From Promethearchaeota archaeon (GTDB taxonomy: Archaea > Asgardarchaeota > Lokiarchaeia > Sigyniarchaeales > Promethearchaeaceae), in assembly GCA_016933055.1 (NCBI GenBank), contig JAFGBS010000027.1, positions 1-64,000 on the forward strand: a DNA stretch of 64,000 bases. The letters run 5' to 3'. How positions within the stretch are numbered: position 1 is the first letter of the stretch; every line of letters begins with the position of its first letter. Positions 35,947 through 44,772 of the stretch are shown piece after piece. The translations under genes were made by a program, and so were the position numbers. The notes beneath the pieces were generated by a model. It saw only the letters and a program-made list of their open reading frames with translations. It made no database searches and was not told the origin of the DNA.

Positions 35947-38162
35947 GACAATGCATCCTCCTTAAGTTGCGAAAAAGCTATTTCTCTGTAAGTTTCGCAT
36001 GTTTTCAATAATTCGTTGTGTGTTCCTTTTCCTACAATTTTACCTTCCTCTAATACTATAATTTGTTCAGCATACATGACCGTGGAAACTCGCTGTGTAA
36101 CGATTAACACAGTGCAATCTCCTATATATTTCTTTAGCGCACGTCTTAAGGCTGCATCCGTCTTAAAATCGAGAGCAGAGAAACTATCATCAAAAATTAG
36201 AATAGGTGACTGTCTTATCAATGCCCGAGCAATCGATAAGCGTTGTTTTTGCCCCCCACTGACGTTCGATCCTCCTTGAGAAATTGCTCTTGAAAATCCT
36301 TCAGAACTGGATTCAATGAATTGCTTTGCTTGAGCGATTTCAATAACTGATTGAATTAATTCCTGATCTGCATTTTCATTTGCATACCTCATATTACTCT
36401 CAATCGTGCCAGAAAAAAGAGTATTTTTTTGAGGAACATACCCTATTTGTTTCCGAAGATCATCTTGAGTTATGTCCCGTATATCTATTCCATCTATTAA
36501 AATTTCACCTGAGCTTATATCATAAAACCGGGGAATCAAATTAACGAGTGTAGATTTCCCTGAACCAGTTGCTCCAATCAAAGCAGTGGTTTCTCCAGGT
36601 TTTGCAGTGAAACTGATACTATGCAAAGCATCTTCCTCGCCTTTCGGGTATCGAAATGATACATTGCGAAATTCAATCAATCCTTGCGGTGGCTTAGAAA
36701 ATGTTTTAGGTTTTATGGGATCATTGATGATAGGTTCAGTATTTAATACCTCTCGGATTCGTGTTGCAGAAACGGATGCACGAGGTAGGATTATAAACAT
36801 CACTGAAATCATAAGAAAAGACATCACAATCTGCATTGCATAAGTGAGAAAAGCCATAAGATCTCCCACTTGCATAGTTGCATCGGCAATTTCATGTCCT
36901 CCGACCCAAATAATTCCAATAGTAAGTCCATTCATTATGAGCATCATCATTGGCATGAGAATAACTATAATGCGATTGGTAAATAGAGTAACTTTTGTGA
37001 GATCCAAATTTGCCTTATCAAACCGTTTTTCTTCAAACTTTTGTCTGTTGAATGCTCGTATAACCATTATACCAGATAAATGTTCCCGAGCCACCAAATT
37101 CAAGCGATCGATTAAAATTTGCATACTTTTGAATTTAGGATAACCCACTGCAAAAGTGATCATTACCAAACCTATTAATATAAGGACTGCTAATGCAATT
37201 ATCCACCACATGGATTGCGCTTTGCCTAATGCTCTGATTATTCCTCCAATACCCATAAGAGGAGCAAATGCAACTAAACGGATTAGGAAAAAAATGACCA
37301 TTTGGAGTTGAGTAACATCATTAGTTGAGCGAGTAATTAAGGAAGCTGTAGAATATTTATCAAATTCTGTGCTTGAGAATCCTTCTACTTTTTCAAAGAC
37401 GTCATACCGAACGTCTCGGGCCATTCGGGCGGCTACTTGAGAGGCAAAATACCCCACAAATATTGTACATACTACAGACAGTAAAGTAAATAGTAACATG
37501 AATGCCCCCACTCGGAGGATGTAATTGCGCTGTAATTTGTCCATATCCATGCCCACAGAAATATATTCTGCACGAATAGCTGTAACTGTTATCTGATCGA
37601 TCCAGCTTTCACCTAACGCTGAAAAACTATCATAGATACCTTCCGCAATCATAGAACGAACTGATAAAGGTAAAGTGGTTATATTATCCCAACTTGTTAT
37701 ATTAAATCCAATATCAAAACCCCTCTCGATGGCCATTTCTGGATTTAAGATAATCTGATTAATCGCAAAACTAGCCAGAATTGCTTTGGTCATATTTTGA
37801 TAAAGGTCAGTTTTATCTTTTCTCCTTAAATTATTAAGAACATAAACTGATTGATTTTCTAATAATGGATAATCATTAACATATTCGTCATAGTTCTCAG
37901 AACTATTATCTAATAGAGTGTAATATCCAAAAACCATTGATTCCGTTTCATTGTCCCAAAAAAGCGAGGTATAAAACATTTGTTCTTGACTATAGGCTAT
38001 TGGAGCTGAACTTTCAACCCCTCCATGCTGAATTCCTGTATCCACAATATTCGACATGTAATCAGGTAATAATAAATCTAAATTCACTTGTGCAAAGAGC
38101 AATGCAATGGCGAACAAAATCATACCGACATAGGGTTTTGCATATTTTACTATTCGAACCAT
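35943..38162 (-). CDS. ABC exporter half-transporter B2, with an outside domain and degenerate catalytic residues
   Basis: 739 residues. Between helix 1 and helix 2 there is an extra domain of about 150 residues (about 45-205) with several N-x-S/T sites, predicted to face outward. The LPDYMSNIVDTGIQHGG segment before it is characteristic of the large subunit of clostridial heterodimeric exporters. The ATPase domain has Walker A GATGSGKST, a good signature VSGGQKQRLSIARA, Walker B ILIFDDSFSALD (Asp for Glu) and switch VTQRVST (Gln for His). It is the degenerate-site partner of B1. It starts two bases after the PadR-like gene. Confidence 0.93.
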   Translation of the reverse strand: MVRIVKYAKPYVGMILFAIALLFAQVNLDLLLPDYMSNIVDTGIQHGGVESSAPIAYSQEQMFYTSLFWDNETESMVFGYYTLLDNSSENYDEYVNDYPLLENQSVYVLNNLRRKDKTDLYQNMTKAILASFAINQIILNPEMAIERGFDIGFNITSWDNITTLPLSVRSMIAEGIYDSFSALGESWIDQITVTAIRAEYISVGMDMDKLQRNYILRVGAFMLLFTLLSVVCTIFVGYFASQVAARMARDVRYDVFEKVEGFSSTEFDKYSTASLITRSTNDVTQLQMVIFFLIRLVAFAPLMGIGGIIRALGKAQSMWWIIALAVLILIGLVMITFAVGYPKFKSMQILIDRLNLVAREHLSGIMVIRAFNRQKFEEKRFDKANLDLTKVTLFTNRIIVILMPMMMLIMNGLTIGIIWVGGHEIADATMQVGDLMAFLTYAMQIVMSFLMISVMFIILPRASVSATRIREVLNTEPIINDPIKPKTFSKPPQGLIEFRNVSFRYPKGEEDALHSISFTAKPGETTALIGATGSGKSTLVNLIPRFYDISSGEILIDGIDIRDITQDDLRKQIGYVPQKNTLFSGTIESNMRYANENADQELIQSVIEIAQAKQFIESSSEGFSRAISQGGSNVSGGQKQRLSIARALIRQSPILIFDDSFSALDFKTDAALRRALKKYIGDCTVLIVTQRVSTVMYAEQIIVLEEGKIVGKGTHNELLKTCETYREIAFSQLKEDALS

Positions 38163-38164
38163 TT

Positions 38165-38692
38165 TTATGTATCCTTTTGTAGTTTTTCTTTCGCTTCCGT
38201 AATTTTCTTTAACATTTCTTGGTGAAATTCTTCCATTTCTTCTAGTTTTTCTCTTTTTTGGTCAACTGATTCATTACATGAAAGTATTTTATTAATAGGT
38301 CTAAATCTGCTGAAATCTTCTTGATGGAGATCTACCTCGTCTAAATATTGCTCTAAATGTTCCTGAACTGTTTCAAACATGGATAGAATTGTTTGTTTGA
38401 GAACTGCATGTCGTTGTTTCCCGAATTCATTCAGAAAATAGAAATGCTTCGGTCTCCCGGGTATTTCTACATCTTCTTCTTTCATATTAAGGTATCCCAT
38501 TTCGTGCATTTTTTTTATTGCTCGATAAATTCGGGTATGGGGAATATGGGGATCTATCTCTGTTAAATCGCCGTATGTGAAACCATTGGGATTATCATTA
38601 TTGGCAATTGTATTTAACAATAGCAATTCCTTGAAATTTTCCATAAATTTTTGCATGAAATCATGAATGTAACTCAATCGGTTTGTTGTCAA
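38165..38692 (-). CDS. PadR-like winged-helix transcription regulator
   Basis: Up to 175 residues from a TTG at 38690-38692. The ATG about 12 codons downstream (MQKFMENFKELLLL) may be the true start. The DNA-binding region reads NGFTYGDLTEIDPHIPHTRIYRAIKKM, then MGYLNMKEEDVEIPGRPKHFYFLNEFGKQ, a winged helix like PadR with the G-R-P-x-x-x-Y wing. The C-terminal half is a long Glu/Lys-rich coiled coil for dimerisation. As first gene of the operon it likely represses the ABC exporters until a toxic substrate binds. Confidence 0.8.
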   Translation of the reverse strand: MTTNRLSYIHDFMQKFMENFKELLLLNTIANNDNPNGFTYGDLTEIDPHIPHTRIYRAIKKMHEMGYLNMKEEDVEIPGRPKHFYFLNEFGKQRHAVLKQTILSMFETVQEHLEQYLDEVDLHQEDFSRFRPINKILSCNESVDQKREKLEEMEEFHQEMLKKITEAKEKLQKDT

Positions 38693-39067
38693 ACTATATC
38701 ACAGATTTTTTTTCAAGATGAAAAAAAATATTGGTTCTTGAATTTAAAGATTTAGACTTACCTTTCTTTTTGTTTTTAAAATACAACCTAAGATCGTAAT
38801 TAGTAAAGTCATCATACAGATTTTCTGTATAAGATATAACTGTGCAACTCATCGTTGACACAAATGCTTATGATAGAACCAATGCAATGTACACATATTA
38901 TCTGAGGATCTACCATACAATCGGTCAAAACAAGTAAAGATCTCTAGTTTTTCCTTTTTTTGTGTGTATCAGAATGATGAAAACCAGTAATTCAGTATGA
39001 ACTCTAAGTAAAATTCAGCGATATTATTAAATAGAAGATTAATCAATTATCTGTCTAGATAAAAACT
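38693..39067. promoter_or_regulatory. Divergent control region between the ABC operon and the acyltransferase
   Basis: A 375-base A/T-rich gap with no open frame of note. It must contain the operon promoter on the minus strand, where the PadR-like regulator probably binds, and the promoter of the gene at 39068 on the plus strand. No clear long palindrome was found by eye. Confidence 0.4.
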
Positions 39068-40018
39068 ATGTCGATTAAACAATATAGTGAAAAAGTCCCA
39101 AAGTCAAAATGGCTCGCTCATAACTATAAATATTACACACGAATGGCGGAAACGGAAAAAGATTTTAATCGAGTTTTCCGAATCCGATACTCAGTATTTC
39201 ATGATGAACTAAACGAGGCACCATATAATGAAGAGGGTCTTGATTATGATGCCTTTGATATTAACAAATGTGCGGATTATGTCTTGTTGTGTGTAAAAGA
39301 AACTGAAGAAATAGTGGGTTTATACCGAACTATACCACATAGCAAAGCTATTCCCGAATTAGGCTATTATTACTCCGCAATTGAGTTTAACTTGGATGCA
39401 GTTATAAATGATCCTAAGTACAGCAATTCCGTATCCGATCTAGGGCGTTTAGTTATACTGAAAGAACATCGTGGTGGAACTCAGCTCCTTCTCCTTTGGA
39501 TGGGTTTGTTACAGTTTTGTATTAACAATAAAGTTCGTTATCTCCTCGGATGTGGTTCCCTTGCTGCAGATATCACTAAAAAAGATGTCGAAGATTTATT
39601 GTGTATATTAGAGAGTAAAGGAATGATTAAACACAAGCCCAATGTCTTTCCTCGACCCCCATCCGAACAAAGAATTCTGTGTAAAAAATATATGGATAAA
39701 GACCCCAATCCTGAGTTATTAGAGAAAAGAGATGATTTAATCGATTTTAATATCCCGGAAAAGCCCTCGAAAAACATAGAACTACCCTTTCTAATCCGTA
39801 GATATCAACAAGTTGGGGCTGTACTTATCGGCTATCCAAGTTTTGATGGATACGACTTCGGAACTTACGATCTCTTTGTTATGATTGATCGAAAAACCTT
39901 GAAAACTTGGATTGCAATATTCGGTATCAAAGCAAAATTATTAGCCGATAGGCTTCATAAAGGTAAGAAGAAAAAGAAAAAAATCGTATTGTATCCGCGT
40001 AAAAATAAAAAAAGTTAG
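39068..40018 (+). CDS. OlsB-like GNAT acyltransferase (Acetyltransf_5 type)
   Basis: 316 residues. The first 210 follow the N-acyl amino-acid synthase pattern: FRIRYSVFHDELNE, then GLDYDAFDINKCADYVLLCV, VGLYRTIP, GYYYSAIEFNL, SDLGRLVILKEHRGGTQLLLLWMGLLQF and RYLLGCGSL. Known members use acyl-ACP or acyl-CoA to N-acylate ornithine or make acyl-homoserine lactone-like products. The last 60 residues are basic (KGKKKKKKIVLYPRKNKK), possibly touching membrane or nucleic acid. Archaea use ether lipids, so the acyl donor and product here are open questions. Confidence 0.8.
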   Translation: MSIKQYSEKVPKSKWLAHNYKYYTRMAETEKDFNRVFRIRYSVFHDELNEAPYNEEGLDYDAFDINKCADYVLLCVKETEEIVGLYRTIPHSKAIPELGYYYSAIEFNLDAVINDPKYSNSVSDLGRLVILKEHRGGTQLLLLWMGLLQFCINNKVRYLLGCGSLAADITKKDVEDLLCILESKGMIKHKPNVFPRPPSEQRILCKKYMDKDPNPELLEKRDDLIDFNIPEKPSKNIELPFLIRRYQQVGAVLIGYPSFDGYDFGTYDLFVMIDRKTLKTWIAIFGIKAKLLADRLHKGKKKKKKIVLYPRKNKKS

Positions 40019-40916
40019 GATGCATCACGGGTTCACTCAGAAATTACATCCACAATCTAAAATTTCTGGGTGTCTAGATACTGGAGAAGGTCATCTTTTC
40101 CTTTTTTATGTTCCAAAACTCCTAATGTTTGGTGATTACTTTGGATCTACTCCTCATCTAATTAACACTTGATAATTTTTGTTAACGAAATACATGAGAG
40201 TAAATAATTTGATAAATGGTGATTATCCCTTCTAGTTGAGATTAGAATTAAGATTTTTTTGGTAGTGGAATCTTCTCATATTTTTTATAGGAACGAAATT
40301 CGTCATAGAAAAATACACTTGCAGAGTCTTCATAGGAATAACAGATTGGATTGATAAAAATCGTTCATGCAATTAGTTTATTTCTTTTTTTAGTGCTGAT
40401 ATATGATTCCTCTGAAAGGAAAATATCCCAAAAATCAAAAACATTATTCTTTGAGATTTAGTTAAATCTTTGAATTTGATCAAATTCATTTACATTGGCT
40501 AAGAATTTCAAAAAATCACCGATAAAAGTTTTGCAGTAAAGAAAACAGTTTATTGTAGATCGAAGTTGTTCTTCGGGACTATGCCATTGGTAAACCCTAA
40601 AATTACATATGTATGCTGAGTTAGTATGTAGTATTTAGCTTTCCGATCACTACTCACTGTTTCTTCATGAGAAACATTGACTAGAGTATTATTGATTAAG
40701 ATTTTCGTATGCCTTTGAAGAGTGGTCCTTGAACATCTCACTCTTCAGGTCAATACCATAAAACTTTATCTATAGAAACAATCAATAGTGATGTAATTCA
40801 TAAATTCATATCATTTGATAAGGATTTTTGCTTATTGAATAGAATTGTTTTATCAGTGGTCAGTTAGATCATATTTAAAATTCCACATCTCACACACTAC
40901 CTCGCTGCAATTATAT
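40019..40916. other. Gene-poor stretch of about 900 bases
   Basis: A/T-rich DNA with no convincing complete gene, tRNA or repeat. The only readable piece is a helix-turn-helix fragment at 40550-40741, listed separately. The rest may be the downstream and promoter regions of the flanking genes, or decayed DNA. Confidence 0.4.
40550..40741 (-). pseudogene. Fragment of a winged-helix regulator (63 codons)
   Basis: A frame from GTG at 40741 reads SRTTLQRHTKILINNTLVNV, then SSDRKAKYYILTQHTYVI. This fits the recognition helix and wing of an ArsR/MarR-like winged helix (S-R-x-T-x-x-R-H-x-K-x-L-x-x-x-x-L-V ... R-K-A-x-Y-Y-x-L-T). The first helices of the domain are missing, and a stop lies a few codons upstream. 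It looks truncated or decayed, although a very short regulator is possible. Confidence 0.35.
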
Positions 40917-41921
40917 TTAACTGAAAGATATTGCTTTTTCTCGTTTTACAGCTAAATTATCCCATTTTCCACAGCGACTCCCCCAACGAGCGATTAATTG
41001 CCCATTCTGCTTAATTTCGACTACTTCACAATGATTAGGACAATCTTTACATTCAAAACCTTTAGATTCAAAGATCAATTCAGGTATATCCCATCCGTAA
41101 AAGTTCGATGGATGTGGATTCTCTTCCATTGTTTCTTGAGCTAAAATCGCTATCCCGATTGCTCCCATAACATCATAATTTTTGGGAACGTATATATCAA
41201 GATTTAAGGTCCGTTGGAATGCTTCTCGGATTCCCTTATTTGCTGCCACGCCCCCTTGGAACATTATTGGGGCGCGTATGTCCTTACCTTTTCCGACATT
41301 ATTTAAATAATTACGGACCAATGCTTCGCACAACCCACGAATGATGTCTGGTATTGCGTGCCCCAGTTGGGTTTTATGAATCATGTCACTTTCTGCAAAT
41401 ACTGTGCACCGACCTGCTATTGAGACAGGTTCACTTGATTGAAGAGCTAGGTCTCCAAATTTTTCTATCGGAATTTTCAATCGGCGAGCTTGTTGATCTA
41501 AGAAGGAACCTGTACCTGCAGCACATACTGTATTCATAGCAAAATCAATGGCAACCCCTTCACGGATGATAATAATCTTGGAATCTTGCCCACCTATTTC
41601 TATTACGGTTTGAATGTCAGATCTAACATGTAATGCAGCGAGAGAATGGGCTGTAATTTCGTTTCTTACAACATCTGCACCAACAATTACTCCCGTCAAT
41701 TGTCGTGCAGATCCCGTTGCTCCTGCACCGCTTATTTCGATAATCTCTGGAAATTTTTTCTTAAGTTTATCCTTCATAATTTGAATTCCCTTTTGAACAG
41801 ATGCAATGGGCTTACCTTCTGTTCGGATATATACTGTTTCAATAATATTTCTGTTATTATCAATTACTGCAAGATTGGTTGAAATCGATCCGACATCAAC
41901 CCCGATGTAATATTTTTTCAT
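40917..41921 (-). CDS. BadF/BcrA-type ATPase, 2-hydroxyacyl-CoA dehydratase activator
   Basis: 334 residues, the length of HgdC-type activators. It is an actin/ASKHA-fold ATPase that drives one-electron transfer from a 4Fe-4S cluster to a dehydratase or benzoyl-CoA reductase. Visible motifs are the phosphate-1 loop GVDVGSISTNLAVI, GATGSARQL, VIEIGGQDSKIIII, and the cluster Cys in NTVCAAGTGSFLDQQ and GRCTVFAESDMI. A C-x-x-C-x3-C cluster-like tail (CKDCPNHCEVVE) is added at the end. It is the last of three adjoining genes. No dehydratase subunit is nearby. Confidence 0.92.
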   Translation of the reverse strand: MKKYYIGVDVGSISTNLAVIDNNRNIIETVYIRTEGKPIASVQKGIQIMKDKLKKKFPEIIEISGAGATGSARQLTGVIVGADVVRNEITAHSLAALHVRSDIQTVIEIGGQDSKIIIIREGVAIDFAMNTVCAAGTGSFLDQQARRLKIPIEKFGDLALQSSEPVSIAGRCTVFAESDMIHKTQLGHAIPDIIRGLCEALVRNYLNNVGKGKDIRAPIMFQGGVAANKGIREAFQRTLNLDIYVPKNYDVMGAIGIAILAQETMEENPHPSNFYGWDIPELIFESKGFECKDCPNHCEVVEIKQNGQLIARWGSRCGKWDNLAVKREKAISFS

Positions 41922-41923
41922 TA

Positions 41924-43039
41924 TTAGGGTATAACCTCCATAATTTGTACTTGTTGGGTCTTATCTTCTTTTTTTCGTTTTAATAAATCCACAAATGCCT
42001 CTAGACGAGTTTGAAAACCCGCTTCACCAGTATGTTCGTCTACAACGAGTGATAGGAACGGCATATCATATTTCCTACTAATCTCAGGTGCAATTGCTCG
42101 AGTAATTATCTCTGGCATGCAAGTGAATGGATATAGATGCACATTACCATCGAATCCAAGCTTTTTATAGTAAATAATATCTCCCAAGTTTTCTTGGGTT
42201 TCTCCTCCCACCCTATGGGCTACGTAAGGTTCACCGAGTTTTCGTGCTTTTAAATAGTGCATTTTCTTGAATGGGTTCAATTTTTGGCCAATATCAATAA
42301 ATCTACGTAGAGTAATGGGTGTTTCAACAATAACACCTAAATTATTCAATTTTCTACATACATCCACATTTAAAGCCGGTTCTAACACGACGTATATTTC
42401 TCCCGTTACCGAAACCTTTAACCGACCTTTATCCTTATACGTCTCTATTTCTCTTTTGAAAATTTCCGGTATCTCCTTGTAGAGTTTTCGTATGTTTAAT
42501 AACCCTCGAGTCTCTACGATCTTCCGAAATAATTTTTGTGCGAGTCTATCGGTTGAACCTTTTATGACCTCTAATGCTCTGTAACGATACACTAAGTTAT
42601 CCACTCGATCGGTAAGGCGATTTTTAACCCACGTAATCTGAAACGCACGTATTGTTTGGAGTGTATTTAATCCGGCACTTTCAGCTTTCAATGTTTTCAG
42701 AATATTGAGAGGTTTTTCATAATCTATATGCACAAATCGAAAATTATCATAACCCATGTCTTCTAAAATCAATTTTTGCACAGGCCAGTAATACCCAAAG
42801 CGGCAGTAGGCGTTGCATCCTCCCATACCAATTACATCTGCTCCTTTATTTAACATTTCGATAAATGTTCCTAAAGTTAATTTAAATGGAGTACAAACAA
42901 ACTCTGGTCCATATCGAGCTCCCAATTCTGCGGTTTTTTTTGTAGGTTTAATAGGAACCAAAGCATCTATTCCCAATTCATTCAAAAGAGATTCAATAAC
43001 GTATGTTAATGATCCAAAATGGGGATAAGTAAACGGCAT
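41924..43039 (-). CDS. DUF2229-like, activator-associated protein (HgdB-type fold)
   Basis: 371 residues. The start reads MPFTYPHFGSLTYVIESLL, followed by PEFVCTPFKLTLGTFIEML and GMGGCNAYCRFGYYWPVQKL, the conserved cysteine blocks of proteins fused to or encoded beside CoA-dehydratase activators. A tail, VVDEHTGEAGFQTRLEAFVDLL, is shared with the upstream gene, so the two are paralogues. These proteins may bind a 4Fe-4S cluster and a CoA substrate, as dehydratase subunits do. The ATG overlaps the upstream stop by one base (TAATG), and the stop lies two bases before the ATPase gene. Confidence 0.8.
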   Translation of the reverse strand: MPFTYPHFGSLTYVIESLLNELGIDALVPIKPTKKTAELGARYGPEFVCTPFKLTLGTFIEMLNKGADVIGMGGCNAYCRFGYYWPVQKLILEDMGYDNFRFVHIDYEKPLNILKTLKAESAGLNTLQTIRAFQITWVKNRLTDRVDNLVYRYRALEVIKGSTDRLAQKLFRKIVETRGLLNIRKLYKEIPEIFKREIETYKDKGRLKVSVTGEIYVVLEPALNVDVCRKLNNLGVIVETPITLRRFIDIGQKLNPFKKMHYLKARKLGEPYVAHRVGGETQENLGDIIYYKKLGFDGNVHLYPFTCMPEIITRAIAPEISRKYDMPFLSLVVDEHTGEAGFQTRLEAFVDLLKRKKEDKTQQVQIMEVIP

Positions 43040-44145
43040 TAGGCACTCCTCTTTCTCTTCTTTTTTCTGTTTACCATATCCATAAACGCTTCCAATCTTG
43101 TTCTCAAACCCGTTTCACCAGTAAGCTCATCAAATGTCAATTGAAGAACTGGGATTATAGGATTTCTTTTAGAAAATTGTGATACCATCTCTCCTACGAT
43201 AGAATCTGGTCCGCAACTGAAAATAATAATATGAATTATTCCATCTATCGATCTGTCTTCTAAAAAATGCATCACAGTACCTAAAAGTTCTCTCTCATAA
43301 TCGAAATACATATTGAAGTCTAATTTTTCCATTTGTTCTTCTATGATCTCACGAGGCATTTGCTCTGATGTGATCAAATTTACTCCGGCATCAATTAATT
43401 GCTGCTTAATGTTTAGAGAGGCATAAGGATCATTAATCATATAAGAATGTCCTACAAGAGCAATTTTTAATGGTATTGAGTTATCCTTAAGATCTGGGGG
43501 GTGATTTACAAAAATTTTATCCTGTTTCCAATCCGCTAATTCCTTAGGAGAAAGTATTTTCTTTTGTTTCCACAATTTATGAGATCTAAAAGCGCGTATC
43601 GCAGCACGAATAATCTTAAACGGATTTTTGGTGAACATTCTACCGATCGAAAATACAATTTGAACGATTCGCCATTTACCATGCCCTAACTTAGCTTTGG
43701 AATACGTGGGCATAATAATAGGGGGTAAATCCGGATGCATAGAACGCATTGCCTCTGCTAAACCAATAAACTTTGGACAACCAATATTAGTTTTATGCTC
43801 ACTCTGGAATCGGGGAATAAATATGTAATCTACTTTATCTTTCAAAGCCATAGTGTGACCATAATAAAGTTTTGTCGAATAGCAATCCTCATCTGGAGCA
43901 CATGATATACCCGTAGTTTTAATTTTTTTATTTGTTTTTGGGGATAAGATAACTTGCGCCCCTAATTCCTCGAAGAATGTTGTCCAAAGAGAATAGAATT
44001 TATAAAAAAGCAATGCTCGAGGAATTCCCACTGTTATTTTTAATTTTCCGCGTTGTATTTTTGATGCTGGTGTGGATTTCGTAAAATTCCCAATTTTAGG
44101 ATCTGATTCCTTTGCTTTCGGAATTTCAGTCTCGCTTGTTAACAT
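43039..44145 (-). CDS. DUF2229-like, activator-associated protein, second paralogue
   Basis: 368 residues. IPRALLFYKFYSLWTTFFEELGA is the typical start of the activase-associated domain. Conserved Cys appear in TTGISCAPDEDCYSTKLYYGH, in NIGCPKF and in FSCGPDSIVGEM. The ending LTFDELTGETGLRTRLEAFMDMV parallels the neighbour gene. In bacteria these domains are often joined with the ATPase in one very large protein, whereas here they are three genes. The reaction is unknown. It is the first gene of the set. Confidence 0.8.
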   Translation of the reverse strand: MLTSETEIPKAKESDPKIGNFTKSTPASKIQRGKLKITVGIPRALLFYKFYSLWTTFFEELGAQVILSPKTNKKIKTTGISCAPDEDCYSTKLYYGHTMALKDKVDYIFIPRFQSEHKTNIGCPKFIGLAEAMRSMHPDLPPIIMPTYSKAKLGHGKWRIVQIVFSIGRMFTKNPFKIIRAAIRAFRSHKLWKQKKILSPKELADWKQDKIFVNHPPDLKDNSIPLKIALVGHSYMINDPYASLNIKQQLIDAGVNLITSEQMPREIIEEQMEKLDFNMYFDYERELLGTVMHFLEDRSIDGIIHIIIFSCGPDSIVGEMVSQFSKRNPIIPVLQLTFDELTGETGLRTRLEAFMDMVNRKKKRKRSA

Positions 44146-44772
44146 CGCTCTATTTTCTCCTCCGAATAATTTCCGATATATTGTCAGTTATAAACATTCC
44201 AAGTTTCATCATAAAATGAGACACTTCTTAATCCTCTAAATTTTGGAAAGTTCATGATTGGATTAATCCAGTAAAGATTTGGATTGAAGTTATAAAAAAG
44301 CATCCAAAAAAGTAAAAAAGGATATTTTAATATTAAATAACCTTCTGATTGCCCTGTTAAATATAAAAATCTGCATTAATTCTATGCGATTTAGTGCCTA
44401 AATCCTACAAATCTAGTTCTCTAGCTCGACTAGTGACTCAAAATCATCCAATCTAATTTTTAAGGTAATTCTCTTGAGCTTAACCTACTAAAATCACAAA
44501 ACAATATCCCACTTTTCGAATCTGTTCTGATTAACTACAAATCTCTGTGGTGTTGAGGATGGACTCAGATTTATATTACTTATTTCTACGGAACAGCGAC
44601 TGGACTCAGATAATTAGAAACATAGAGGGTTTAAATTATTATTGAAAGGCTGAATTATTAGGATGTAAAGTAATTTGGTAATCTATAGAGATAGATAAAC
44701 AAAACCGGGATCTTTCAGTTTCAATAACCAATGATGTAAATCCAAAGAGAAGAGAAAAATCATCGAAAAAGG
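44146..44772. other. Intergenic stretch of about 630 bases with no gene seen
   Basis: A/T-rich gap between the start of the activator set and the end of pncB. Frames are short and broken. No tRNA, repeat or obvious hairpin was found. It must include the promoter of the activator operon near 44150-44250. Confidence 0.4.

Noticed and set aside
36016..37143. Several plus-strand frames antisense to the B2 exporter
   Set aside because: They mirror the conserved ATPase and membrane domains of the minus-strand gene and carry no own motifs.
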